A stretch of 64,000 nucleotides of DNA from Siphonodentalium dalli (GCA_032622095.1 CP136063.1:145161950-145225949), one strand, 5' to 3'. Shown: positions 1 through 11,960, numbered from the stretch's first letter. Notes: a model not told the origin generated them from the sequence alone. Program-made: numbers and translations.

Positions 1-860
1 GATCAGATATCAATTTTTTAAATCTATTATTTTTCACCATCGATAATTTTTAGTGGCCCAGTAAAAAGTCAACGAGAAGACGGTCTCGGACCAAATTGCG
101 GACGAAGATGGATTATTTTTGGGCCAGTAATCGATTCTGGTAAACGAAGTGGCATTTCAAAAAATGTTGTTGTTGTTGAAATCTGATGACATGGGAACCA
201 TCGAATCGGACTGAGTACCTTTAATGTTATTTTATTTTAAAATAATACCGGTATACTCAATGGTACGAATTGTCGAAATCATACAGAAACTGGTATGAAA
301 TATCCAGAACCCTGGTGCGAAACATCTCTATGTCAAACTTCCATGGTATGAAATGCCAGCAACCTATTGGCTATTCATTCCATTGCACATTATAATTTAT
401 TTTCAATGGGCATGGATAGAGAGTCTCCCATTGGGGAGGGATTCCACCTTGATACATGTATGTTCCGACAGCACCCCCTTGGAAGGAAGTTTCCTACATA
501 TGGCTACAGGGTACATATATATCGGTCCAAAAAAAATTCGAAAATTATTAATTAAATATTACATTTTTGCACGGTATGGCTTGTTATCAAACTACATTTG
601 TACTTAGGTGAATATCACTTCAATTTGCCTTAAATCGAGTAATATCATTTTACGACATCACTAATTAGATAATATGATTTTATGACATCACGGATCCGAG
701 TAATACACGGTATGGATTTATGACATGGTGTAATTCTATTTCACTGTTAGATAAGGCATAGATACCAATTTTTTGTGATGCCACTCATTTGAAAGAGTTG
801 TCAATAGTACACTGTTACTAAGAGGCGAACTACCGTAATTAATAGATAGGGTATTACTTG
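1..860. other. No gene seen; AT-rich DNA
   Basis: I see no supportable gene. Short open frames near 353-607 have no recognisable similarity. Around 636-690 there are two near-copies of a ~33 bp phrase ending ATTTTAYGACATCAC, and the GGTACGAA / GGTATGAAAT words at 260-350 recur in the repeat at 1076-1195. Confidence 0.5.
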
Positions 861-982
861 GTTGGTTTGATATTATAGGCCTGATTTCAGCCCTCAGTAA
901 CCTCATATCAGCCTTCGACGTCAGGCTGATTGTGATATGAGGTTACCTCAGGGTATTATTTAGGGCCTAATATCAAACCAAC
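861..982. mobile_element. Foldback (MITE-like) element, ~122 bp
   Basis: The two halves are inverted copies of each other. The outer arms read GTTGGTTTGATATTA and its reverse complement TAATATCAAACCAAC, and inner arm segments such as AACCTCATATCA and TGATATGAGGTT pair too, leaving a short loop around TTCGACGTCA. Gaps between the arms show it is not a recent perfect palindrome. No coding capacity. This structure is typical of a foldback or very short MITE; no convincing target-site duplication was found, so the family is unassigned. Confidence 0.65.
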
Positions 983-1075
983 GATCTTGGCGCTGCTAGT
1001 CTACAGGGTCACTGTCTGGTTGTTACCCTTGCCGAGGAGATATAAATGGGTACATGACGTTTTGTATCGTCTTAA

Positions 1076-1195
1076 GTCATTTCGTACAACATTTTTGGTA
1101 GTTTCGTACCATATTTTTGGTAGTTTCGTACCTTATTGTTTGGTCGTTTCGTACCATGTAGGAAATCAATTGGTCATTTTGTACCATGTTACTAT
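1076..1195. repeat. Degenerate ~23 bp tandem repeat
   Basis: Four to five imperfect units of the form TTTCGTACCATATTTTTGGT follow one another. Inverted, more degenerate relatives (GGTATGGAACGACC, GGTATGTAAC) continue to about 1320. The same phrase reappears at 63898-63990. Confidence 0.6.
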
Positions 1196-1320
1196 ATGTA
1201 TGTCACATCATATGGAAACAAATAAATGATTTTCTTCAAAGTACGAAATAAAAAAAAAGTAACCAAACAATCCGGTATGTAACAACCAAAAAATATGGTA
1301 TGGAACGACCATGGTTATGG

Positions 1321-2329
1321 TATCGAATACTGAAATAATGAAGAAGTCACTGTAGTTGTATATCATTTATGTGGTCACAATATATACATGTATAATGCAA
1401 CTTGTAAGTTGACATGACCTCTGTTCTAGTTGGCTTATGATTGAGTTCTGAGATTGAGCACTGTCATGTGTACTCGATCAATACTCCAGCAATTTTCAGA
1501 ATCCTATCCCACGACACTCGTATGAAACGTCTAGAAAATAGAATCCATATTTAATAAATCCTTCAGACATTCAGTGTTACCGATCGCCTGAATCAACAGC
1601 TGACTGTTCAAGGCGGTTACACTCAATGGTTGTTTTTAAGAAGAAATCGTCGTAATGTACAGTGCTAGTACGCAGTAGATCGAACAATTATCTTACGGTG
1701 TTAGAGATGTTGTTGTTGTTGTTGACATAATCATATTCATACTGCTGTTGTTGTTAGTACTTGTCACACACATCCTAAGTTCTCCACCGGATTTTGACAG
1801 ACAATCCCTGCAACACTGAGAACAGTGACAATCACAGTAACACTGACAGTGAATGGGTGATAGCTACTGGGTGACAGTGACACAGTCCTCAAATTCGGTT
1901 GCTTTATTTTCCTCTTTTTTTAGAATTAGATTCTTCATTTGTAGAATAAGTTGAATAACAGTCAGTTATTATGACAATCGTCGTCAACAATGAATGACAT
2001 TGATAATTTGATAGTTGTCTGGATGTATAATTTGATCGATTCAATGATTGTTGGCACTGAATTTCTATCTAGCTGTCTTCGTGACTATTTTCAGATCTTC
2101 GTCGGCATTCTGCTTCATGTAATATGGGTCAATATTTAAAAACAACCTCTCAAATGCATCTCCGGTATCTGCTACAGACGCAGAATATAGTCCACAATCC
2201 GTATATCATCGCAATTTTCATGTTTTTGACGAGAAAATGTGCGAGAAATTGAATTTTTTTTTAACGCGGGGGATATCCCACGGTGACGTTATTGGCTTTT
2301 GCGGTCCATCACGTGACTCAACAAAATTG
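1321..2329. other. No gene seen
   Basis: No supportable gene. It contains a short (TTG)n run near 1710 and many CAGTGACA phrases between 1820 and 1880. Nothing else was identified. Confidence 0.45.
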
Positions 2330-2960
2330 GTGGCCAGCGCCCCTAGCGTTAATTCAGGAATTGTTCATTGGTTTGTAAACGGAAGCTATTAATTATGTAG
2401 ACTTGTCCATTAATTCTGCATTTTTAGTCATTTGTTTGACCGGAAATAGTTGATTCCGCTATTAGATATTGATTCGAATACGAAACCTATTGAATTTAAA
2501 TAGAACGTTATTAATTGTGCATTGGTGATAATTTATATCTATTAAATATAAGAATGACAAGGTATATTAGTTTTACAACGATAATCATTGCTCGTGGGAA
2601 ATCGTCTATTGGTTTGAAATATCTTTATTGATTAAGAAAATATGGCTATTGAAACGGAATGTACGTTTATTGAATATGCGCGAATCTTACTAATTGTGTG
2701 TTATTAGATATTAGTTGAACAGTGAATACTATTAAATTAAAATAGAACATTAATTTTGCATCGGTCAACATTGATTACGAATCTATATCTATTAAAACGG
2801 AACTGTCTCTTATTGAATCCAAGAACGATTATTGGTTTGGAAATGGAGTCTATTGGTTTGAAATAGATTGCCATTGATTAAGAAAATATGGCTATTGAAA
2901 CGGAACTGTCTCTTATTGAATCCAAGAACGACTATTGGTTTGAAAATATAGACTATTGTT
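2330..2960. repeat. Degenerate repeats rich in CTATTG/ATTGG
   Basis: The stretch is built from irregularly spaced words such as CTATTGGTTTG, GCTATTGAAACGG and TTATTGAATCC. A longer block (GATTAAGAAAATATGGCTAT plus flanks) occurs at 2630 and again at 2877, and AACGGAACTGTCTCTTATTG occurs at 2798 and 2899. This is a decayed tandem or segmental repeat; no open frame. Confidence 0.55.
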
Positions 2961-3206
2961 TTCACAAACCACCATTAACTTTTATTTCATGTAATTTCCG
3001 ACCGAATGGCCGCCCATAATATCAGTTGGTCGTTCTGAATTCACGGCGATTCGAGTGGTGGATGCCCAAACTGTCCAGGTTAAAAAAGTCAACTACGTCT
3101 TCACGCTGATTATCCTAATATGATTACGTCAGTGCGTATTGACATCCCACGACATTGCACGCCCATCAATAAACTGATAAATGTATGCGTGTTTCATAGG
3201 AGTGCC

Positions 3207-3233
3207 TATATATATATATATATATATATATAC
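3207..3233. repeat. (TA)n microsatellite
   Basis: About 13 TA dinucleotides in a row, followed at 3253 by a short (TTG)n run. Confidence 0.95.
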
Positions 3234-3239
3234 ACAAAT

Positions 3240-4301
3240 AAGAATGGAATTCTTGTTGTTGTTGTTGTCGACCTCCGTTTTTCACCGTATGTTGAATGAG
3301 AGAGCTCTGGTACTGGAATAAAGTCTTTGTTAATTTTGTTACTCGGGCCCTCCCTATTTGGCGGTGCTTTGACAACTTTGCACAAAATAATTACATTTCT
3401 CATAGCACGGAGATGTCCGTCTACATGTACTTGTATATACAACTTTGAACAACATAATTACAGTCATCATATCAAGGATTTGCCCGTATATATATACAAA
3501 ACAAATATCTTTATAAAAAAGAGTCCATACTGATCTACATGTAACCTTAATCTCTTGAATTACAGTGACATCATTACTTTACGTTAAAGATAGATGATCT
3601 CTTCTGAAACATGATTTATATATAGGTTCCGAACTTCCTGGGTATCTATATATTAAACTACGTTAAAGTGATGTTAAACACTCCAGTAGGGTGATCAAAT
3701 AGAAATGGTGAATAATCTTCCTCAAAGTAGTTATATTTTACAAATATTATATTCATAATTTATTACCTGTACTGTTTTTTCAATGTAACAAACTTCCCTA
3801 TCATAACAGCAAAAAGTTTGTTATGGAATATATAAATCTCGACGGGCATAGATCTATACTAGCTAGAATAGAGATTCATGGCATGGTCAATATTCGGCCT
3901 CAACCTAATTCCGGCTTTCGATGTTTCCGTACATAACACGCGGTAATTACCACCTTTGGACTCCGTGGGCAAATTCTTTTCACATTTACTCAATTTGTTG
4001 TCCAATAAACGCTACTGTACAGTTTCTTATCCAATTGACACTTTTGTTCCTTTGACGGTATCTACGGTCCGATATGAAACTCTTAGTCATTGAGTTACAG
4101 ATGGAAAACTAACCCCAATAATCCGGATTTTTGGCTACTACATATTCTAATTGAAGGAAACATTATTCGTGAAAGACAGTGGGGTTGATGTCTATAATAG
4201 TGGCTCAATGTCTAACGGTTTCCATGTGAGTTGATCGGATTTATGTTTGATGTCACCCTGATGAGTTCATTTGACATAATGTTGCATATATATACACTGA
4301 T
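3240..4301. other. No gene seen
   Basis: AT-rich non-coding DNA with scattered short TATATA runs. No supportable gene or element ends. Confidence 0.45.
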
Positions 4302-4660
4302 GTCTATTCTGTGTGTGATGATGTGTGAGGTCGTGTGCATGTGTGTGGATCTTTAAATGAGGGTGCGTGTGCATTTGGTTGTGTGAGGGTGCGTGTGAGG
4401 GTAGGTGAGTTCGTGTGCGACTGAATGCTAGGTGAGGGGGTGCGCGTGTGTCTGACTCTATTGTCAAATCTTAGATTCCCATATATTTGATGAAACTTAC
4501 TTGCATGTGTAGAACGTGTCGGTCAGCTTGCATCTGCATGTCTGTCAGTCGTGTTTCTTCCTGTCTGCATGTTTATCTGTCAGCATGTATGTCTGTCTAG
4601 ATACTTATGTGACTGTCTGCCTGTCTGTCTGTATGTCTCTTTCGCGTGTATGTTTGACTG
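4302..4660. repeat. Cryptic GT-rich and GTCT-rich simple sequence
   Basis: The first part (4302-4450) is a degenerate GTGTG/GAGGGTGCGTG tract; the second part (4515-4660) is rich in GTCTGTCTG and CTGCATGT. Open frames crossing it translate to low-complexity Cys/Ser/Val or His/Thr peptides, which reflect base composition. Confidence 0.7.
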
Positions 4661-6529
4661 TAAAATCGTCTAAGCCTAGGCGTGTCTGGACGTGTTTACG
4701 TGTACGCCTGTGCGCGGCTGGGTGGTTGCATGTGCCTGAGCTGTGTGCGTGTAACTGTGTGCGTAATCTCGCTTTATTTTGTGTTGTCATATTCCTTAAA
4801 TGTGCATACATTCCACTGTCATTTTTGTATTAGAATTGTTTGTAACTATGTTATTTAAATGTAACTCTCCGATAGTGGAGGCAATAAAATGATATGTATA
4901 TATATATACATACGCAGGGCTATATTTAATAATTTTTTCCACAAATAGCCACTACAGATGCTAGCCATGCTGACCGAGCTCCCGCTTAATGCTTAAGGTT
5001 TAAACTGAGAACACAGTGTTAGAATCACGAAATATTTAATATGTGATAATGCTAAAACAAATCATTCGAATTACTGGATATGGATTGTGGCGCTTATACT
5101 ATGAAAACGTCAATGAATGTTTGTCACATACACATATAGCTCCATGTTTTCAAACAATTTCTCGATAAGTTAAAATTTAGCTTAATAAAACTCAAATTTA
5201 CCCCGAAATTCGAAATGCGCTCGGCTATAAGATTGTTTTATCTGGAACTAAATCTGAATTATATCTCAACTACCTCGCGGCATAAATAGCGCTGTTCAAC
5301 ATCTATGTCTTGGTTGATTGGTTGATACGACTTCTAAATTGTTATATCCTGAGGTGCGGATTGCTGACGCCCGCTTTGTCGGTTTATACGTGCATGCACA
5401 CAGGCCGGTTTATGGGGTGACCATGAATCGTTGCATTGAACATTCGATGTGGACGAAATGCATACTTTACAGTCTTCCAACTAGAAATGACATTACTGGT
5501 ACTATAAAAGGAAGAAAAGTAACATCGCCACATAGTCGAGGCAATGTGCCTGTGTGGATCGATCCGCGTGCTGGACTCCATCGTCGTATTCTGAATCCTA
5601 TACCAAGAACAGAGGGAGAGGAAAGACTTAATATTTGCGTTGGATTTCATCAGAGATACCATGAGAAGAAACATTGACTTTAAGGCACGCACGACATACC
5701 GGAAGTAGGATTAGAGGGCAAGACTTGTCGAACAAACACACGACCGGAAATGTAATCATTATCACCGAATCATGGGGATTTATTTGTTATTAGATATCCC
5801 TGGGTCAGTTCCGATGCACTGTATGTCGTGAACCTTTATCGAAGTTTAAAGCTGCACGGTGATTTGGGACCCCGATTATACAAAGCAACGCTTGCATAGA
5901 CGGGTGCCACATTCCAACCCGCTTCCTGTGATCATAATCGGCCGAATTCTGGTCTGTGGTCTGGACCAGGTTTCACGTAAATTATAATTATAGTCCTGAC
6001 CGGGCTCGTGCAGACCAAGGTGATCGCGACGTGTTACCTATTTTCGAAGCGAGTAAGCTGGGATTATTAGTCCGCACTGGTCCGTATTCTCGTCTTTCTG
6101 AAACTCTGGTTTACGTAAACAATGGTTTGTATTCTTATTGTCATTCAAGCCTGTCACGGTGTCGATGTGTTCATAATTCGTACCATGTGGTAAGATACGA
6201 GTTCTGCAGGTCGCAGAAACCTAAGTATTATTTCGAAGCATTTTGCTTTATGTTAACCAAATAAGAATTGTGTTATATTGCTATGCCGTATAGAGGAAAG
6301 ATTATACTTATATATGAACATTTAATATAATCGATGATGATACGTGTTATAGGTAAAAGTCTTCAACTGAGACCAAGTCCCCCTCTTGGTTTGAGATTTT
6401 TGTATAAACCGAGACTTGAACCTGAGACGAGAATACCTATTTCTGGTTTCGCCGTAACGATACAGATTAGTATTTTGATTGTAAGTTATGCATGCGTTTA
6501 CAATGGAGTTTTATCTATAATATCCTCGA
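4661..6529. other. No supportable gene; one 119-codon ORF
   Basis: An open frame at 5318-5677 (+) has no motif that I recognise and no splice or start context to support it. Between 6080 and 6445 there is a loose inverted pair around GTATTCTCGTCT / AGACGAGAATAC, which may be a decayed TIR element upstream of the LINE fragment. Otherwise nothing. Confidence 0.4.
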
Positions 6530-7005
6530 ACCTGTTTGACATCATACGCTAATGAACGAGTATGCAAATATTGTGACTCAGGGTCCATTGAAGATGAAAA
6601 ACATTTCGTTCTTTATTGTCAAAAATATGTCGAATTGAGAAAAGACCTTTTCGAGAAACTAGCAGCGATAAACGTTATGTTCACAGAACCCAGCGACTTA
6701 GAGAAATTTATATATATCACGCGAAACGATGAGGAGCAATCCAGCGATGTGATCAGCTAAGCTATGAGCAACTTTTTCATAGCACGCGAGACTACTAACA
6801 GCTGAAGTTAGATAATACTCAATCTTTCAAACACCAACTGGCACTATACTGACTTAATACCAACCAAATAATTATTGTATCGATGTATATATGTCTTGTG
6901 TTAAAATGTGTTATTTTGCGTATTGTTATGTCACCATTATGTATACATGCATACGGCTCTCACGAGCGTCTATATGCTAATAAATCTATCTATCTATCTA
7001 TCTAC
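6530..7005 (+). mobile_element. LINE 3' end with (TCTA)n tail
   Basis: A 5'-truncated non-LTR retrotransposon copy. It contains the C-terminal end of the reverse-transcriptase polyprotein (6536-6760), then a ~230 bp 3' untranslated region that ends in AATAAATC followed by five TCTA units (to about 7005). Simple-repeat tails of this sort mark the 3' end of several LINE clades. The 5' boundary is not clear and no target-site duplication was recognised. Confidence 0.75.
6536..6760 (+). pseudogene. LINE pol C-terminal zinc-finger fragment
   Basis: The 74-codon frame contains ERVCKYCDSGSIEDEKHFVL followed by a Cys, which is the C-X2-C ... E-D/E-x-H-F ... C finger found at the C-terminus of many endonuclease-bearing LINE polyproteins. 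The downstream YVELRKDLF phrase is also usual there. Catalytic RT motifs are absent because the copy is 5'-truncated. It is therefore a dead fragment. A related but more decayed fragment lies at 55160-55435. Confidence 0.75.
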
Positions 7006-7353
7006 GCCGTTAGATGGATTAAGCCAGATTCCCGTGCTTTTATTTCTACGCGCATTCTGTTATCGATGGGTGTGGTCGACAAGGATAAATAGGGAATGAC
7101 AGTAGTTTTGCAATGGGAAGGTAATTCGCATTGGATGCAGGTGTCTTTGATTCTTTGTTTCTGAAATGAATTGAGGTCGGAGCTTGTCATGAAAGCACTA
7201 GTTCATCATTTGCGAAAATTGTTGCTGGACATTATATACAATATAACAGCAAAATCTCTCAAAATTGTATTAAGACAAAACGAAAAAGTGTGGTATAAAA
7301 TATGGAAATGTCCGATAAAAAGGACTGGAAAATTCGTTATTGCGAAAAAAAAT

Positions 7354-7965
7354 CCAGGGCCCAGTTTCATGAAAGCAACTTATGACATAGTTGGGACTTA
7401 AAATGGTCTTAAAGGCACGTGAGGCCTTGGTTGTCGAAAATATTCATATTTGTTCCAATCACCGTAAACAGAAAAAACAGTAAAACGCATACAGTTTCGT
7501 TCATATATACCATGACCATCGCGTAAACAGCATGTTATCATAAAGACCTACTATATTGTACCTAAGCAAGAGCCTGATTGTGTTACAGAAGACAGCACAA
7601 TGCTACTGGCTAATCACACACAAATGGCATAAACGCTCTTTATTAGTTCCATATCAGGAATTCACCCACAAAGAACGCTCTTTATGTTTACCATCATAAT
7701 ATAAACAAACATCAGAAAAGTAACTTTTTATGCTTTTGTTTACATAACAATGGTCAACCATATGACAATAACATACTGTTTATGCGATATTTCTTATTTG
7801 TATACGGACAAAGACTGTCTACATTTTGATGTTCTTTCTGTTTGTGGCGGTTTTTGACGGATGGAAATATTTTCACAGGATACCCACCGCCAAGGCCAAC
7901 CGTACCTTTAAGTTCAAACTTCAGTCATAACTACGTTTCACGAACAAGGTTCTAAGTTAATATGG
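7354..7965. mobile_element. Host MITE-like element split by a TTAA element
   Basis: The left part begins CCAGGGCCCAGTTTCATGAA and the right part contains GTTTCACGAACAAGG. The same two blocks in the same relative order, without the insert, occur in reverse orientation at 23440-23596. The 495 bp TTAA element sits between them. This nesting supports an older ~110-160 bp element family. Its exact right boundary is uncertain. Confidence 0.6.
7413..7907. mobile_element. TTAA-target MITE, copy 1 (495 bp)
   Basis: Ends read AGGCACGTGAGGCCTTGG on the left and, as reverse complement, AGGTACGGTTGGCCTTGG on the right, directly flanked on both sides by TTAA (7409-7412 and 7908-7911). A second copy lies at 41510-41988 in the opposite orientation, also flanked by TTAA. 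TTAA target duplication is known for piggyBac and Kolobok transposons; the AGG termini do not let me choose between them. No transposase is encoded, so it would depend on an autonomous relative. Confidence 0.75.
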
Positions 7966-7988
7966 TCTTAACTTTGGTCTTAACTTTA

Positions 7989-8991
7989 ATGGCGCGTCCA
8001 CATGACGGGCAAGAAAATATCAGGTATGCACCATGTTACTTTCTTGACCAATGAAAAAAATAATACAGAAAAACATCCGATGGAGGGAGTAAACTGGTAT
8101 GTTATCGCCAATGTATAATATGTGTTCACATTGATTGGTGGTCATCGGTATCCGTTTAATAATATGTAAGGGATACGCTGGTAACCGTTCACGCACTCGA
8201 GTTATGATCCATCAATATTATCGCCTGTTTCAACAACTGACTTCGTAAATCCATTTTACATGGGTTGGCAGCATCGCTGAAATATTATATGGATATTTGT
8301 TTGGAGGCATATATCTATAGACGGTTTCTGTTTACGGAGGATGTCCATGTGGGATTTCCAACTGCCCCCCCCCCCCCCCTTGAACAAGACCAAGCTCCCA
8401 AGTTCACATAATTAACTTTGCACCCTTCCACAACGCCTTTGAATTTCCGACCTGGTACCTCACATGCCTTGTTTTTTTTAACTTGAATTTTGACTGGACA
8501 CCGGGGAGGAAGGGACCTAGAGGAAATTTCAAACCAATATTTTGTCCAAAAGTAGGAAGAGATGCAAATGTTGGTCTAAAACAACAAATTCCACATTACT
8601 GGTTGGAAATTCAGACAACCAGAACAATTTCAACCCATTTTTGGTGTAATATTGTGTACGATATGAAATTTCCAACTGCATGGTGAACACTTTCTCATTA
8701 TATAGAAGGTCTTTACGCATGAGAGCAACGTGGCTACAGGTCGGTGAGTGCCTTATCCCACCGACTCTACGGTAATACATGTCGACAGTTGGAAATGTCA
8801 TAATATTTTGAATTGTCAATATGGACTATAGGTTGTTTACCGGACGCAATTCACTTGATCCAGCACGACTAACACTGTTCTGTGATTGAGTTCTCACGGG
8901 CTTAATCTTTGCAGCAAGAAAATACCAGGGTACAATTGTACCTGATATTTTCTTGCATACATTTTCTTGCAGCTACATGTGAACGCGCCAT
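7989..8991. mobile_element. ~1.0 kb TIR element
   Basis: The left end ATGGCGCGTCCACATG continues to GCAAGAAAATATCAGG; the right end is the inverted form, with CCTGATATTTTCTTGC at 8941 and CATGTGAACGCGCCAT at the end. The right end carries an additional inner hairpin (GCAAGAAAATACCAGG against the same motif at 8917-8957). No clear target-site duplication and no transposase frame were found. It contains a C15 run. I infer a non-autonomous DNA transposon. Confidence 0.6.
8365..8379. repeat. Poly(C) tract
   Basis: A run of 15 C. The flanking words TTCCAACTGC and TTGAA ... AGACCAA resemble the flanks of the C run at about 49415 inside the hAT element, so the two stretches may share an ancestor. 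Confidence 0.9.
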
Positions 8992-9088
8992 AATTATGGT
9001 GTGAGATGTCTTAAGATAAATCTTAAAATTAAGACTTATAAATAAGTTACGATCCGCCTTTTGTCGGAAGTATGGATAGGATCTAGTT

Positions 9089-9160
9089 ATACTTCCATGG
9101 TTTATCATGGAAGTATATTGTTTTTGTGATTTTTATATTTCTCTATTATTATTCTCCTTC
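9089..9160. repeat. Hairpin terminus ACTTCCATG/CATGGAAGT
   Basis: TATACTTCCATG, a 6 bp loop and CATGGAAGTATA form a perfect hairpin, followed by an AT-rich TTATTATT stretch. The same architecture (ACTTCAATG-TGTTAA-CATTGAAGT, then AT-rich) occurs at 27618, and half-sites occur at 16368 and 29815. This suggests a shared dispersed-repeat terminus. Confidence 0.6.
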
Positions 9161-10284
9161 TTCTTAGCAATTTTATAATGAGCATAGCTCAGTAAGTACA
9201 AGAGTTAGACATCTGAAACTTTGTATGTATACATATGTATAGAAGCTCTAGTGCTTAGGCCTATTGAGAATCATGTCCTCACTTGACTTGCAGAGTTAGA
9301 TCCCTTTATGTGAAAAATTGGTGTTTTCATAACTCCGAAAATATAAGGAGTACAGCACTGAAATTTGGTCGATAGATACATCTTGATATCCACTGAAGCA
9401 TGAGCACATCAAAAACTTTCTCCGTCTTTCCTCTCCAGAGTTATCTCCATATATAGGTCAACCTCGAAATCATTATGATCGCCTGTCCTCACATAGCATG
9501 AAAGATAGCTGGATTTAGTTTCTATGGTAGTGCTGGCCGTTGTCAATATACTACACAAAAATATTTTGGACAGGGTCGGACTTATATTTTTTGGTTTGGG
9601 TGGGGGAGAAATTTTCCCAAAAAAAACTATTGCTGTTGATTCACACCAAACTCGATTCCCTGGATCAAGGCGTTCGTGCAGGTGAACGAATTTTGAAAAT
9701 CCCTTGAACAATACCAGAGTTATGGCACCTCGAAATTCATATTTTTGGGATTAACTGCTGGCGACCAGATATCCTCCGAAACGGTCGCAAGTTGTGGTGT
9801 ATATCGTATACGCTGTTGATTTCCACCAAATTCGATACCTTCTACACATACCATATATAGTATGTACACTGAACACGTGTTCCTGCTGTGACTACCCCAT
9901 CTCAAAACTAACCCCGAACATTGACCAACTGATAAGAAAGCACCATAAATTTGTCTATTAAAAATGTAATGCGCGAACTATGAACGAATGTTTTACAAGC
10001 TCACATCTCATTCAACAAACTATCCGTTACTGATTCATACAATTCATATTATGCTACACGCGAAACGGTGACGACTTTTGGGGAATCCAGAGTCCAAAAC
10101 GGATCCAAATCGACCTGTTCCAGAAAAGTCGTTCATTTTGTTTTCACTTTTTGAAAAAGGCTCCATTATTTCAACCTAAACTTTTGGACTTAGACAATTA
10201 TTTTTTGCTCAGTCAAGTGAAAAGAGCTGTTCAAAAAAATTCCGCTTATATATATAATATATATTATCTATATACACTGTGGAG
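9161..10284. other. Repeat-derived DNA, no gene
   Basis: Contains the phrase GCTGTTGATTYACACCAAA in two copies ~180 bp apart (9632 and 9811) and the GAGTTATCTCC / GAGTTATGGC words near 9437 and 9715. These point to a decayed ~180 bp tandem repeat. A short palindromic (TA)n lies at 10245-10275. No gene supported. Confidence 0.45.
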
Positions 10285-11390
10285 GATCTATTCCTAGAAA
10301 TGTGGTGCTCTACCAATTTTTTGAGCAATTTTTATCGTGACATTCCGGTGCTTTACTGGGGATTTTTTATTTTCGCCGCACAAAAGTGAAGAAAAATTAC
10401 AGATTATGTAAGTATATCGCAGGTTTCTTTTAACCAATGAATTATTTATATTGGTGTTCATATTGATATGTGAGAAAATGTAAGAAATCCCATAGGAATG
10501 CCCGTAAATCGACATTTTATAATTATATTCCGATACTTTACAGAGTGCTCAGTGCTCTCCCAATAGTCAAGTGCTCTCCCCAGGATCATGTATTGTGCTA
10601 TAACAAGCAAAAAATCGAATAAATACTAAATATTATGCGTTGGTTAGGGGGTAATAAACTTAATATTTTATTTTGCGTCGCATATACGTCCATAAAGGCA
10701 TACTTTGTTCGTTTAATCACGTATTTCAGGGGTAGCAAACGCAATGGGGAGTATATGAATGAAATATGTAATCTATAATTATTTCCATGTGTTCTATTGG
10801 ATATAACTGATAACAAACGCTCAATTCTTGTTCAGGAAATGATTGTCGAACGTATTTTTATTGTGTAACTGTAAATGTGGCCAATCGGAATAACGATTTT
10901 TCAACTCACAGAGCACCGGAATGACTCAGTAAACCACCGGAATACACATGTAGACCTATTTTATGGTCGTTTTCTTCGATTTGGTATGTTATTAATGATA
11001 TTTTCATGTTGCATTGACTTCAGGAATGTATTGAGGAACAGGCGTTCAAAGTTACAATATACAGTATTCAGTATTAAGTCGGTAATACGCCGTTGAAGTG
11101 ACGAATTTCCCAAAAAACGCAAAATATCGAGGAATATATTTATATTACTGGTCAGTATGCCAACATAGTGGCATAATATTACAACATATATTACTCACCT
11201 TCTTTGCCACGTCCTCCCGTATACATTCGTCCAATATTTGCGTTTAAAACATTACTATAAAATGCGTGTTTATTACCCACGCATGTCATATCTGTCGCAC
11301 AATGAGCAAAATGTGACAGAACACCGGAATATTTGCTCGCTAAGCACGTAAATATTGCTCGGGAGAGCACCACATTTCTAGGAATAGATC
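10285..11390. mobile_element. ~1.1 kb TIR element
   Basis: The left end GATCTATTCCTAGAAATGTGGTGCTCT is repeated inverted at the right end (AGAGCACCACATTTCTAGGAATAGATC, 11364-11390) without mismatch over 27 bp; beyond that the arms remain related (GAGCAATTTTTATCGTGACATTCCGG on the left). GATC flanks both ends and may be either TIR or target duplication. The interior is AT-rich, has several CACCGGAAT words and no transposase frame. I infer a non-autonomous DNA transposon. Confidence 0.7.
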
Positions 11391-11813
11391 ATCCACGAAA
11401 CAAACGCTCCTTATTCCTACCATATAGGGAATGTACTTACAGAGAACGCTCTTTTCTGTTCGGTTACGTTCATACGCCGTGTACATTGATTGTGTGTTGT
11501 TGTTTGTCATTACTGTTGAATATACCGTGACATTCATTTTATTTTTGGTTCCAATGTTCATTAATCGCGGTACATGTTATGTGCTTGTTCAAACAACTTA
11601 TCTGCCCATGTGGAACAAGACTTATGAGAATGGGGCGGATATTTTCGGAGTTAGGAACATCGGGTAATCGTCAAATTGGAGTCGTGTTTCCATGTTGGAA
11701 TTCTGCAAATGTGCAGTGCTAAAGAGAACCGACATTAAAGCATTCTCATTAAGCTTCCGATTACACGTGCATTGATGTGGACTGTTCAGGTACCATTTAT
11801 ATTAGAATTATTA
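11391..11813. other. No gene; carries AACGCTC motif pair
   Basis: Two AACGCTC motifs lie 41 bp apart at 11403 and 11444, the same spacing as in both TTAA MITE copies. Otherwise no element ends or gene recognised. Confidence 0.45.
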
Positions 11814-11960
11814 CCTGTATTATACCCCCGCAACCAGTTGTGGGTGGGGTGGGGATGGTATACTGGAATCAGCTTGTCCGTCCGTCCGTCCGTCCGTTCA
11901 TCAATATATATATATATATATATAATTGTTCCCGATAGATTTGGGAGGAATATAGTAATC
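11814..11960. repeat. Dispersed-repeat terminus with (GTCC)n and (TA)n
   Basis: The stretch TATACCCCCGCAACCAG ... GGTATACTGGAATCAG followed by five GTCC units and (TA)n resembles a terminus that I know from dispersed repeats of several invertebrates. GGTATAC and TATACC form an inner hairpin. A degenerate second ATCAGCATGTCCGTCCG follows at 11960. Family unassigned. Confidence 0.55.

Noticed and set aside
4516-4833. 105-codon Cys/Ser/Val-rich frame
   Set aside because: Its first half is translation of GTCT/TGTCTG simple sequence.
5318-5677. 119-codon plus-strand frame as a host gene
   Set aside because: No domain, no start or splice context, and an overlapping open frame of similar length on the other strand.
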